Position numbers and translations under genes: made by a program. Below the pieces are notes generated by a model. The model saw only the letters and a program-made list of their open reading frames with translations. It did not search any database and was not told the DNA's origin. From contig DQUR01000231.1 in NCBI GenBank assembly GCA_015662175.1, forward strand, positions 1 through 7,738: 7,738 nt of DNA. The letters run 5' to 3'. Numbering within the stretch: the stretch's first letter is position 1; the number at the start of each line of letters is the position of its first letter. Shown in pieces: positions 1 through 6,153 of the stretch. The stretch is from Thermococcus paralvinellae (GTDB lineage Archaea > Methanobacteriota_B > Thermococci > Thermococcales > Thermococcaceae).

Positions 1-13
1 AATGTGGTTCCAC
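1..13 (-). CDS. Probable start of a divergent gene, clipped at the window edge
   Basis: Only the first four codons would be in the window: GTG at 13-11, then Glu-Pro-His. The start is suggested by a strong ribosome binding site on the minus strand, GGGGTGAT (complement of 17-24), three bases upstream of the GTG. That is the usual spacing for the Thermococcales GGTGAT signal. Nothing can be said about the product. It could be chance, because four codons carry no coding signal. Confidence 0.35.
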
Positions 14-40
14 GATATCACCCCACTTCGATGAATACCC

Positions 41-47
41 TTTTTAA
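41..47 (+). promoter_or_regulatory. Candidate TATA box for the first gene, possibly shared with the divergent gene
   Basis: TTTTTAA lies about 37 bases before the ATG at 81 and would place transcription start near 69, just at the ribosome binding site GGGGATGTGA (70-79). Read on the other strand it is TTAAAAA, which could also serve the divergent gene, although the predicted start would then cut into that gene's ribosome binding site. The evidence is weak. Confidence 0.35.
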
Positions 48-80
48 GTGTGGTAAGAATTATTTTATTGGGGATGTGAA

Positions 81-518
81 ATGAGACTCATTCTTAAACC
101 TCTCTTTGAGGTAGAACTCCCTCCAGAATTTGTTGATATATTAAGAGCCAAGCTGAAGGGCAGGGAGATTAAAGAGGGCGAAACCATTGAGATTGAACTC
201 TTGGGCAAGAACTTGGCCTTCAAAGTTCTATACGCGGAACCGAAAGAGCTTAAAGTTAGTGAGAAAACAAAAGTAGAATTTGCAAGTGAGGAGATACTAA
301 GGCTTGACTTTGAGTTTGAAAAGCCAATCAAGGAGGTTATCCCCTTTGAAAAGGGAATTGTTGTCATGTTTGAGTATGAGATTCTAATCCTGAGCGAAAA
401 GGGGCACAAGATTTATAATGAAAAGTTCGATGGACTTAGAGAAGTCAGGATAGCAAAAAACTTGATCGCGGTGATACATGATGGCGGCAAAAAACTCACA
501 CTCATTTACATTCAATGA
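81..518 (+). CDS. Uncharacterised protein, 145 aa, with a Cdc48-N-like N-terminal half
   Basis: I do not recognise a characterised function; similar Thermococcales proteins are usually annotated as DUF or hypothetical. Residues about 22-67 follow the pattern of the C-terminal subdomain of the Cdc48/VAT N domain. A Gly-Arg is followed by Gly-Glu-Thr (33-35), alternating beta strands, Leu-Leu-Gly (40-42), Phe-x-Val (47-49), Glu-Pro (53-54) and Glu-Lys-Thr (61-63). Residues about 80-145 are beta-rich with short turns, resembling one or two beta-propeller-like blades. No ATPase motifs, signal peptide or membrane segments are visible. The ATG at 81 follows GGGGATGTGA with two bases between. The gene overlaps nth by 41 bases, so the two are probably co-transcribed. 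A role as a protein-binding adaptor is inference only. The reading frame is secure; the function is unknown. Confidence 0.8.
   Translation: MRLILKPLFEVELPPEFVDILRAKLKGREIKEGETIEIELLGKNLAFKVLYAEPKELKVSEKTKVEFASEEILRLDFEFEKPIKEVIPFEKGIVVMFEYEILILSEKGHKIYNEKFDGLREVRIAKNLIAVIHDGGKKLTLIYIQ
470..475 (+). promoter_or_regulatory. Ribosome binding site that fixes the nth start
   Basis: GGTGAT lies inside the coding sequence of the upstream gene, two bases before the ATG at 478, which is followed directly by a second ATG at 481. The typical Thermococcales spacing supports initiation at one of these two codons, and hence a 41-base (or 38-base) overlap between the genes. Translation of nth may be coupled to its neighbour. 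Confidence 0.6.
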
Positions 519-1188
519 GAGCTGGGATGAGAAGAGGGAGAGGGCCATTAGGATAGTTAAAAAGCTCATGGAGATGTATCCCAGAAAGAGGCTCCTGCAC
601 GGTGATCCCTTCTTCACACTTATAAGATGCATAATCTCCCAGAGAAACAAGGACGAAACAACAGATAAAGCCAGTGAGGCCCTTTTCAGAAAATATCCCA
701 CAATTCAAGATCTGGCAAATGCCAGGGTTGAAGACGTTCAAAGAATACTGAAGGAGAACGGCGTGGGCCTGTGGAAAAACAAAGGGATATGGATCGTCGA
801 ATGCTCTCGAATAATTCTGGAAAAATATGACGGAAAGGTTCCCGACACATTGGAGGAACTTGTTAAACTGCCGGGCATTGGAAGAAAATGCGCAAACATT
901 GTTTTAGCTTACGGTTTCGGATATCAGGCAATTCCCGTTGATACCCATGTGAATAGAATAAGCAAACGTTTAGGCTTGGCACCTCCTAAAGTTTCACCCG
1001 AAAAAGTTGAGGAGTATCTCGTGAGGTTAATTCCCAAAGAGCTGTGGATTTATGTAAACCACGCCATGGTAGATCATGGAAAAGCAATCTGTCGCCCAAT
1101 AAGTCCGAAATGTAATGAATGTCCTCTAAAAACACTCTGCCCCTATGCAAAAGGCCTTGTTAGTGATGAAGAGATAAGAAAAGCTTAG
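478..1188 (+). CDS. nth: Endonuclease III, DNA N-glycosylase/AP lyase
   Basis: Base-excision repair enzyme that removes oxidised pyrimidines and cleaves the abasic site by beta-elimination. The 236-aa protein is of normal length and has every family hallmark. The helix-hairpin-helix Leu-Pro-Gly-Ile-Gly-Arg-Lys spans residues 131-137, and Lys137 matches the catalytic lysine. Val-Asp-Thr-His follows at 154-157, with Asp155 as the catalytic aspartate. Four cysteines at 205, 212, 215 and 221 give the C-x6-C-x2-C-x5-C pattern of the 4Fe-4S cluster. The lysine in the hairpin separates it from MutY, which lacks that residue. The start at 478 is supported by GGTGAT at 470-475. The gene overlaps the upstream uncharacterised gene in another frame, suggesting co-expression, and a new promoter follows its stop codon. 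Confidence 0.95.
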   Translation: MMAAKNSHSFTFNESWDEKRERAIRIVKKLMEMYPRKRLLHGDPFFTLIRCIISQRNKDETTDKASEALFRKYPTIQDLANARVEDVQRILKENGVGLWKNKGIWIVECSRIILEKYDGKVPDTLEELVKLPGIGRKCANIVLAYGFGYQAIPVDTHVNRISKRLGLAPPKVSPEKVEEYLVRLIPKELWIYVNHAMVDHGKAICRPISPKCNECPLKTLCPYAKGLVSDEEIRKA

Positions 1189-1195
1189 CCGGGAA

Positions 1196-1205
1196 TTTTA
1201 TATAA
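1196..1205 (+). promoter_or_regulatory. TATA box upstream of the cation transporter gene
   Basis: TTTTATATAA sits within ten bases of the nth stop codon. A start about 25 bases downstream (near 1226) would give a leader of roughly 38 bases before the ATG at 1264. The match to the archaeal TATA consensus is good. Confidence 0.6.
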
Positions 1206-1263
1206 CCAATGTTGATTCTGAAATGTCAAAACCAGGGGGTGTTAGCGATGGAGGGTGAAAACG

Positions 1264-2427
1264 ATGACTTTGATAGAGAAGTTGAGGGAAGCATACACCA
1301 CGACGCTGGTATCGTTGGTAATCTCATTGATAATCGGGTTCTTTGGAGGGACTTTCCTGGGTAGGTATTTCGACAAGATTCGTTCTACTTATCCCGGTAT
1401 CTTGGTGATTCTTCCCGGAATGATGGGGCTGAGAGGAAATGTTTTTGGTTCCATGGCATCCAGATTTTCAACGATGCTTTATTTGGGTGATTTAGAGCCA
1501 AAAATTAAAGAAAAAAAGGTTTTAAAAAATGTAGTAATTGCAATGCTGCTGTCTCTAATCCCTGTAACTTTGCTTTGGCTTATTGGTATTTTAAGAGGAA
1601 TCAGGGTTCATTCATTTCAGATTTTGTTAATTGTTATCAGCTCTACGATCCTCGTGTCTCTCCTTCTCGGCTATTTCACAGCTTTTGTCACAATTTTCTC
1701 TTTTAAGAGAGGAACAGATCCAGACAGCGTTGCTGCTCCTCTCGTTGCTTCAATGGGTGATTTACTCACAATCCCATCGCTTATAATGTTTATCCTTATT
1801 TTAGAGTCCTCTAAGCCCGTTTTCTGGAGCTCCAATTTTTTGCTGATACTACTTTTACTTTTCCTCGTACGGATTGGCAAAGTAAGAAAGGCCGAGCTTT
1901 TGGAATTTAGAGAGCTTTTTGCAACAATAACAGTCTTGGCTCTCCTCTCTCTAATTTCGGGATTTACCTTGGAGAGGTTTAGTCACCTCATTCAGGCTTC
2001 AATAATCCTTGGATTTGCTTATCCATCACTTTTAAGCAGCTTCGGAAACTATGGCTCCGTTGTTGCGGCAAAAACCTCGACAAAGCTTCACTTGGGTGAA
2101 ATTGACAAATTCTTTTCAGTGGAACCTTTCATGGATATTTTGGCACTATTTGCGACAACACCAATAATTGGAGTTCTCATAAATTTATTTGGCATAATCG
2201 TTGCCAGTTTAACCTTGGGAATTAAAGTAAAGCCAATCTATGCTTTGGCGTTAACTTATCCTTTCATGGCACTCTTCATAATGTTTTACTCCTACACACT
2301 TTCATACTTCCTATTTAAAAAGAACATAGATCCAGACAACGTTGCGATTCCACTCATTTCAAACAACAGTGATATTTTCGGAACCGTGTACACCGTTTTA
2401 ATAGCAAAGCTCATTGTGGGTGGTTAG
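1264..2427 (+). CDS. MgtE/SLC41-type divalent cation transporter, membrane part only
   Basis: A polytopic membrane protein of 387 aa, predicted to move Mg2+ or another divalent cation. Two MgtE-type repeats are visible. The first has Gly-Leu-Arg-Gly-Asn at 55-59 and Asp-Pro-Asp-Ser-Val at 152-156. The second has Gly-Asn-Tyr-Gly at 261-264 and Asp-Pro-Asp-Asn-Val at 356-360. In the family the Gly-Asn and Asp-Pro-Asp segments line the ion path, and the repetition fits a pseudo-twofold pore as in SLC41 proteins. About ten hydrophobic segments can be seen. The N-terminal and CBS regulatory domains of bacterial MgtE are absent. I chose ATG 1264 because GGAGGGTGA (1250-1258) is ideally spaced; GTG at 1255 would add three residues. 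The broken isomerase gene starts one base after the stop, so the two were probably one operon. The ion specificity is inferred. Confidence 0.82.
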   Translation: MTLIEKLREAYTTTLVSLVISLIIGFFGGTFLGRYFDKIRSTYPGILVILPGMMGLRGNVFGSMASRFSTMLYLGDLEPKIKEKKVLKNVVIAMLLSLIPVTLLWLIGILRGIRVHSFQILLIVISSTILVSLLLGYFTAFVTIFSFKRGTDPDSVAAPLVASMGDLLTIPSLIMFILILESSKPVFWSSNFLLILLLLFLVRIGKVRKAELLEFRELFATITVLALLSLISGFTLERFSHLIQASIILGFAYPSLLSSFGNYGSVVAAKTSTKLHLGEIDKFFSVEPFMDILALFATTPIIGVLINLFGIIVASLTLGIKVKPIYALALTYPFMALFIMFYSYTLSYFLFKKNIDPDNVAIPLISNNSDIFGTVYTVLIAKLIVGG

Positions 2428-2428
2428 A

Positions 2429-3188
2429 GTGATAGGGGCCTCAACGTATGCATTATTTGATAAAAGTTTGGGGAGTTGCTCTACATAAATTTAAGAAATT
2501 TCCCCTGGACTTCATTGAGATCATGAATGAAGGATACCATGTACAGGTACAACTACAAATTCCATCTTGAAACCCTGGAAGATTGCGGATTGAAAAATGT
2601 TATCCATGCATCTTTCAGCGATTTAAACATTGCTGCACTCAACGAAAAGCTCCGGAGAGCAATGCTTGGAGTAATCTTTGAGACTATTGAAATTGCACAT
2701 GAAATGAGCTCTCTTGGTTGTTCTCCATCCGGGGCATTATTCTCCACTAAGCTCAAAATTCCCAAAAGCTTATGAGAAAGTTCACAAGCGCTCTTTAGAA
2801 GAAATTGACAGAGTCGCTGAAAAAATGGGAGTTAAAGTTGCTCTTGAAAATATGCCAAAATTTCCAAATTTTAGATGGCCAAACTGCCGAGAGGATACAT
2901 GAACTAGTTGATGGCACAAATCTATATGTTACTTTTGATGTGGGGCATTTATGCACGGTAACCAAAAATTACATAGAATTTTTGGAACTCTTAGGGGACA
3001 GGATAATTCACATTCACCTTCATGACAACGATGGAAAGAATGATTCTCACTTAGCAGTGGGTGATGGTGTAATACCCTGGGATGATGTTCTTGGGATATT
3101 ACCCAAGGACATTGCGTGGAGTTTGGAGGTTAGAAATTTAGATGATTTAAAAAGGAGCCTTGAACTTTTGAAAGGTTATCTAAAATAG
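2429..3188 (+). pseudogene. Sugar phosphate isomerase/epimerase-like TIM-barrel gene with four frameshifts
   Basis: The protein similarity runs through three reading frames. Segment 1 (GTG 2429-2470) encodes Ile-Gly-Ala-Ser-Thr-Tyr, a typical first strand. Segments 2 (2472-2543), 3 (2545-2712), 4 (2714-2866) and 5 (2868-3188) continue it. Each junction needs one base skipped (about 2471, 2544, 2713 and 2867). With four bases removed, 756 bases give 251 codons plus stop with no internal stop, the normal length for this AP-endonuclease-2-like barrel family. The usual metal-site residues are kept: His in Leu-His-Pro-Gly-His, Glu in Leu-Glu-Asn-Met-Pro, Asp in Phe-Asp-Val-Gly-His, His in Ile-His-Leu-His-Asp, and a late Glu in Ser-Leu-Glu-Val-Arg. 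It lies one base after the transporter stop. It is either a recently dead gene or a locus with sequencing errors. The substrate is unknown. Confidence 0.85.
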
Positions 3189-3267
3189 CCCTGGCACTTA
3201 TTCCTAAAGTACTGTTATTAACGTTGGTCTCTAATATTCACCCGGCTTCTATTTGACATACATAAAA

Positions 3268-3276
3268 CTTTTATAC
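3268..3276 (+). promoter_or_regulatory. Candidate main promoter of the acyl-CoA synthetase operon
   Basis: CTTTTATAC preceded by AAAA resembles a BRE/TATA pair. Transcription would start near 3297, giving a leader of about 60 bases before the ATG at 3358. CGAAAG at 3279-3284 follows at once and recurs at 3310-3315 and 3330-3335. The rest of the 3189-3348 spacer is AT-rich and shows no other clear element. Confidence 0.45.
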
Positions 3277-3329
3277 AGCGAAAGAAAGAAAGTTAATTGG
3301 AAAAAGCTTCGAAAGTAGGTCTTATTCAA

Positions 3330-3343
3330 CGAAAGTTTTTAAC
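3330..3343 (+). promoter_or_regulatory. Second BRE/TATA-like element close to the acdA start
   Basis: CGAAAGTTTTTAAC matches the BRE-plus-TATA layout better than the upstream element, but it is centred only about 19 bases before the ATG at 3358. A start 25 bases downstream would fall near 3364, inside the coding region and on the in-frame GTG codon at 3364. It may be a minor or leaderless promoter, or chance in AT-rich DNA. Confidence 0.3.
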
Positions 3344-3357
3344 TAAAGGTGGTGAAG

Positions 3358-4779
3358 ATGGAAGTGCCCAAAATTGTTGAAGAACTAAAGCCTTTTTTCG
3401 AACCAAAAGCTGTCGCTATCATTGGAGCAACGAACAAAAAAGGAAAGGTTGGAAACGTCATCTTTGAAAACTTCAAGAGGAACAAAGAAAAGGGAATTTT
3501 CAAGGGTAACATTTATCCTGTAAATCCAAAGCTTGATGAAATCGATGGTTATAAGGTGTACAAGAGTGTCAAAGAACTTCCCAACGATACAGACTTGGCC
3601 GTGATTTCCATCCCGGCACCTTTTGTTCCAGCCACGATGAGGGACATTGCAGAAAAAGGTATCAAAGCAGTTATCATAATAACGGGAGGTTTTGGGGAGC
3701 TCGGTGAGGAAGGGAAGAAGCTAGAGAGAGAAATCTATGAAATAGCAAAGGCAAATGGGATCAGAGTTATCGGACCAAACTGTGTTGGTGTTTACGTTCC
3801 AGACACAGGTGTGGACACTGTGTTTTTACCGGAAGAAAAGATGGATAGGCCGAAGAGCGGCCCAATAGCTTTTGTCTCTCAAAGTGGAGCCTTCGCAGCA
3901 GCAATGCTTGACTGGGCTGCTTTGGCAGGGATAGGAATTGGAAAGATGGTCAGCTATGGTAACAAGATAGATGTGGATGATGCTGATTTAATGGACTATT
4001 TCATTTATGATGAGCAAATTAAAGTCGTCACCTTCTACATTGAAGGGGTTAAAGACGGTAGAAAGTTTATTGAAGCCGCAAAGAGGATAACGAAAGTAAA
4101 ACCTGTCATTGCACTGAAAAGCGGGAGAACCGAGTATGGAGCAAAGGCCGCCTCATCACACACCGGTTCATTGGCTGGGGCTGATGTGATTTACGATGCA
4201 GTATTTAAGCAGACTGGAATAATTAGGGCTGAAGACTTTGAGCACATGTTTGATACCGCCAAGGCCTTTGCAAAGTGCAAGCTTCCAAAGGGTGATAGGG
4301 TTGGAATAGTTACAGATGGCGGCGGGGCTGGGGTCATGGCAAGTGACGCTGTTGCCAAATTCGGCTTAAAAATGGCACAACTGAGTGAGGAAACCCTCAA
4401 CTTCCTCAAAGAGAACCTTCCACCCCACGCAGTTGCTGGTAACCCAACCGACGTTGTAGGGGATACCGACGCCCAGAGATATAAGATTGCGATTGAGGCA
4501 TTTGTAAATGACCCAAATGTTGATGCCATTTTGGTAATAGTCCTCTTCCAGGTGCCCCTCCTCAACGAAGAGGAGGTCATTGAAATTCTGGCAGAGTATG
4601 CAAAGAAGAGTGAGAAGCCAATAGTGGCAGTGGCGATGGGAGGCAGGAAAACTGAACATTACGCAAAGCTGCTTGAGGAAAAGGGTGTTCCGGTGTATCC
4701 AACACCTGAGAGGGGAGTTAGGGCTCTGGCTGATCTCGTTCGATACGTGAAATATCTGGAAAAGGTTAAGGGGGAGTGA
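3358..4779 (+). CDS. acdA: Acetyl/acyl-CoA synthetase (ADP-forming), alpha subunit
   Basis: This is the alpha subunit of the archaeal enzyme that converts acyl-CoA, ADP (or GDP) and phosphate to acid, CoA and nucleoside triphosphate, the energy-conserving last step of sugar and amino acid fermentation. The 473-aa protein has the expected order. A CoA-binding Rossmann domain begins with Ala-Ile-Ile-Gly-Ala near residues 20-24. A succinyl-CoA-synthetase-like second domain follows, containing Ser-Gln-Ser-Gly-Ala. The family's domain 5 runs from about residue 310. His268 in Ser-Ser-His-Thr-Gly-Ser matches the phosphorylated histidine, and Glu229 in Tyr-Ile-Glu-Gly-Val matches the glutamate that supports it. 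ATG 3358 is preferred because AGGTGGTGA (3347-3355) lies just before it; GTG 3349 is possible. The beta gene follows after four bases. Thermococcales hold several alpha paralogues that differ in acid preference (acetate, branched-chain, aryl), and the sequence alone does not show which this is. Confidence 0.9.
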   Translation: MEVPKIVEELKPFFEPKAVAIIGATNKKGKVGNVIFENFKRNKEKGIFKGNIYPVNPKLDEIDGYKVYKSVKELPNDTDLAVISIPAPFVPATMRDIAEKGIKAVIIITGGFGELGEEGKKLEREIYEIAKANGIRVIGPNCVGVYVPDTGVDTVFLPEEKMDRPKSGPIAFVSQSGAFAAAMLDWAALAGIGIGKMVSYGNKIDVDDADLMDYFIYDEQIKVVTFYIEGVKDGRKFIEAAKRITKVKPVIALKSGRTEYGAKAASSHTGSLAGADVIYDAVFKQTGIIRAEDFEHMFDTAKAFAKCKLPKGDRVGIVTDGGGAGVMASDAVAKFGLKMAQLSEETLNFLKENLPPHAVAGNPTDVVGDTDAQRYKIAIEAFVNDPNVDAILVIVLFQVPLLNEEEVIEILAEYAKKSEKPIVAVAMGGRKTEHYAKLLEEKGVPVYPTPERGVRALADLVRYVKYLEKVKGE

Positions 4780-4783
4780 TTTT

Positions 4784-5491
4784 ATGAAGGAGGATGCTTT
4801 AAAGGTTATTAAAGATGTTTTGGGCAAAGGTAGGAAAGAGCTGGTCGAATATGAGGCAAAGCAGGTTTTGAAAGCCTATGGCCTACCCGTTCCGGATGAG
4901 AAGCTCGCAAAGACCCTTGATGAAGCCCTTGAATATGCCGGGGAGATAGGCTACCCCGTTGTTCTCAAACTGATGTCACCCCAAATACTTCACAAAAGTG
5001 ATGCAAGGGTTGTTGCCCTTAACATAAAGAATGAGGATGAATTGAAGAAGAAGTGGGAGGAGATACACGAGAATGCCAAAAAATACCGCCCAGATGCGGA
5101 AATTTTAGGCGTTTTAGTGGCTCCAATGCTCAAACCCGGGAGGGAGGTTATCATCGGTGTAACTGAAGATCCCCAGTTTGGACACGCAATAATGTTCGGT
5201 CTTGGTGGTATCTTTGTTGAAATCTTAAAGGATGTAACCTTCAGAATAATCCCAATTGAGGAAAAAGATGCCTGGGCAATGATAAAGAGCATCAAGGGTT
5301 ACCCAATTTTAGCCGGAGCAAGGGGAGAGCCGCCAGCTGACATGGAGGCCCTCGTGAAGATGATACTGAAAGTTTCAGAGCTTGTTGATGATCTAAAGGA
5401 CTACATAAAAGAAATGGACCTGAACCCGGTGTTCGTCTATAACGAGGGCGAAGGGGCAGTTGTAGTTGATGCAAGGATAATTTTGAAGTAA
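4784..5491 (+). CDS. acdB: Acetyl/acyl-CoA synthetase (ADP-forming), beta subunit
   Basis: The 235-aa ATP-grasp subunit (family domains 3 and 4) pairs with the alpha subunit to form the heterotetramer. The N-terminal ATP-grasp part contains Lys62 in the Val-Val-Leu-Lys strand. His70 in Ile-Leu-His-Lys-Ser-Asp is the equivalent of the second active-site histidine, which carries phosphate from alpha to the nucleotide. The C-terminal part has Gly-Leu-Gly-Gly-Ile-Phe-Val-Glu and Glu-Met-Asp-Leu-Asn-Pro, both typical of the ATP-grasp core. The length is normal. The ribosome binding site GGGGAGTGAT (4771-4780) overlaps the alpha stop codon, and four bases separate the genes, so translation is probably coupled. 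A poly-T terminator follows directly. Confidence 0.93.
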   Translation: MKEDALKVIKDVLGKGRKELVEYEAKQVLKAYGLPVPDEKLAKTLDEALEYAGEIGYPVVLKLMSPQILHKSDARVVALNIKNEDELKKKWEEIHENAKKYRPDAEILGVLVAPMLKPGREVIIGVTEDPQFGHAIMFGLGGIFVEILKDVTFRIIPIEEKDAWAMIKSIKGYPILAGARGEPPADMEALVKMILKVSELVDDLKDYIKEMDLNPVFVYNEGEGAVVVDARIILK

Positions 5492-5493
5492 CG

Positions 5494-5510
5494 TTTTTTT
5501 CTTTTTTCTT
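5494..5510 (+). terminator. Poly-T terminator after acdAB
   Basis: Runs of seven and six T separated by single C residues begin three bases after the acdB stop codon. T-rich tracts without a stem are the usual intrinsic terminators of Thermococcales. Confidence 0.75.
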
Positions 5511-5600
5511 CTATCTCCAAATTAAAGTTGAGTTGAGGAAGGGCTGGAGTTTATGTGCCGGAAAAGATCTCTTCGAGCCTGTTGAAGGGTGTCCACTTGA

Positions 5601-5632
5601 GGGTTAGGATTACTAAACTCAATCCTCATCCC
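5601..5632. repeat. Inverted repeat just upstream of the Toprim gene promoter
   Basis: AGGATT (5606-5611) and AATCCT (5621-5626) are perfect inverted copies around a nine-base centre. GGG (5601-5603) and CCC (5630-5632) could extend the pairing past a two/three-base internal loop. It abuts the BRE/TATA at about 5633-5644, where an archaeal activator or repressor could bind. The rest of the 5511-5600 spacer shows no gene, C/D boxes or clear motif. Confidence 0.35.
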
Positions 5633-5637
5633 AAAAA

Positions 5638-5644
5638 TTTATAA
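5638..5644 (+). promoter_or_regulatory. TATA box of the Toprim gene
   Basis: TTTATAA is preceded by the purine-rich CCAAAAA, a BRE-like stretch. It predicts a start near 5666, leaving a leader of only about ten bases before the ATG at 5677. No Shine-Dalgarno sequence lies in that leader, so translation may be close to leaderless. Confidence 0.6.
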
Positions 5645-5676
5645 CTCTACTACCCCTTCATCAACACGACGGCAAA

Positions 5677-6054
5677 ATGTATGCCGAAAACTATAAAAGA
5701 TTTGAATTGCTGATAGATAAATTGCGAGAGTTTGATGGTGCCATTATCGTGGAGGGTTTGCGAGACGAGGTAGCTTTAAGAAATCTGGGGGTCAGGGCGG
5801 AGATAATAAGACTCTCACGCTTACCGCTTTCAGAAGTAGCTTTAATTGCTTCACAGTATCATGAGGTCATGATATTAACCGATTTGGACAGAAAAGGTGA
5901 AGAGTTGGCGAAAAAGCTAACCCAATATTTAGAGGGCTATAAATGCAGGGTGGACACAGAGACGAGAAGGGAGCTCAAAATGATCACAAAGAAGGACATT
6001 AACGGAATTGAAGATCTGTACGGGCTTTACCTTAAGGTTCATCTCCGTTTCTGA
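5677..6054 (+). CDS. Stand-alone Toprim-domain protein, UPF0292 type
   Basis: A 125-aa protein consisting almost only of a Toprim fold, the metal-binding catalytic fold of primases, topoisomerases and RNase M5. The acidic residues are in place: Glu26 in Ile-Val-Glu-Gly-Leu-Arg-Asp and Asp69/Asp71 in Leu-Thr-Asp-Leu-Asp-Arg-Lys-Gly. The first motif is close to that of RNase M5-like Toprim proteins, so a nuclease or nucleic acid processing role is possible but unproven. The length fits the UPF0292 family known from Thermococcales and other archaea. The start is the first ATG after the TATA box, without a Shine-Dalgarno sequence. It lies 99 bases upstream of dnaG, itself a Toprim protein, in the same direction, which suggests a linked role in RNA or DNA metabolism. 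Confidence 0.85.
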   Translation: MYAENYKRFELLIDKLREFDGAIIVEGLRDEVALRNLGVRAEIIRLSRLPLSEVALIASQYHEVMILTDLDRKGEELAKKLTQYLEGYKCRVDTETRRELKMITKKDINGIEDLYGLYLKVHLRF

Positions 6055-6078
6055 CCCCCTTAAGGAGGGATCTCCTTG
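6055..6078 (+). promoter_or_regulatory. Shine-Dalgarno sequence inside two mutually exclusive hairpins, upstream of dnaG
   Basis: GGAGG (6064-6068) sits seven bases before an in-frame TTG (6076). The same bases can pair in two ways. CCCCC (6055-6059) can pair with GG-A-GGG (6064-6069) over a TTAA loop. AAGGAG (6062-6067) can pair perfectly with CTCCTT (6072-6077) over a GGAT loop, which covers the TTG. Either fold would hide the ribosome binding site. No use has been shown, and the region could simply be the 3' end of the Toprim transcript. Confidence 0.35.
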
Positions 6079-6103
6079 AAAAGAAAAAGGACAGTGCTCC
6101 AAC

Positions 6104-6113
6104 AGATTTTATC
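6104..6113 (+). promoter_or_regulatory. Candidate TATA box for dnaG
   Basis: GATTTTATCG lies in the otherwise purine-rich spacer and predicts transcription from about 6134, some 20 bases before the ATG at 6154. If it is used, the mRNA would encode only the short DnaG form. The match is modest. Confidence 0.35.
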
Positions 6114-6153
6114 GGAAAAACAAAAGTTTGAAAAAAGAAAGGTAGGTGGGAAC

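Noticed and set aside
15..24. Part of a TATCAC-type element, as in the Thermococcales glycolytic motif
   Set aside because: The second half (GTGATA after five bases) is missing. On the minus strand the bases read as a normal ribosome binding site.
1248..1364. A 38-codon frame (ATG 1248) with a fair ribosome binding site, overlapping the transporter start
   Set aside because: It lies out of frame over the well-supported transporter N-terminus, has an unremarkable composition and has no recognisable family. It is probably a by-product of the leader.
2527..3188. Three separate short genes (2527-2775, 2714-2902, 2805-3188)
   Set aside because: Each is a consecutive piece of one TIM-barrel protein in a different frame. 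They are reported together as one pseudogene.
5520..5627. A 35-codon minus-strand frame in the acdB-Toprim spacer, starting ATG 5627
   Set aside because: It has no ribosome binding site and no recognisable family, and its end is low-complexity. Coding is not supported.
5640..5660. A box C-like TTGATGA on the minus strand, suggesting a third C/D sRNA
   Set aside because: No CTGA boxes lie at suitable distances (no TCAG on the plus strand of this spacer), and the first base of box C is wrong.
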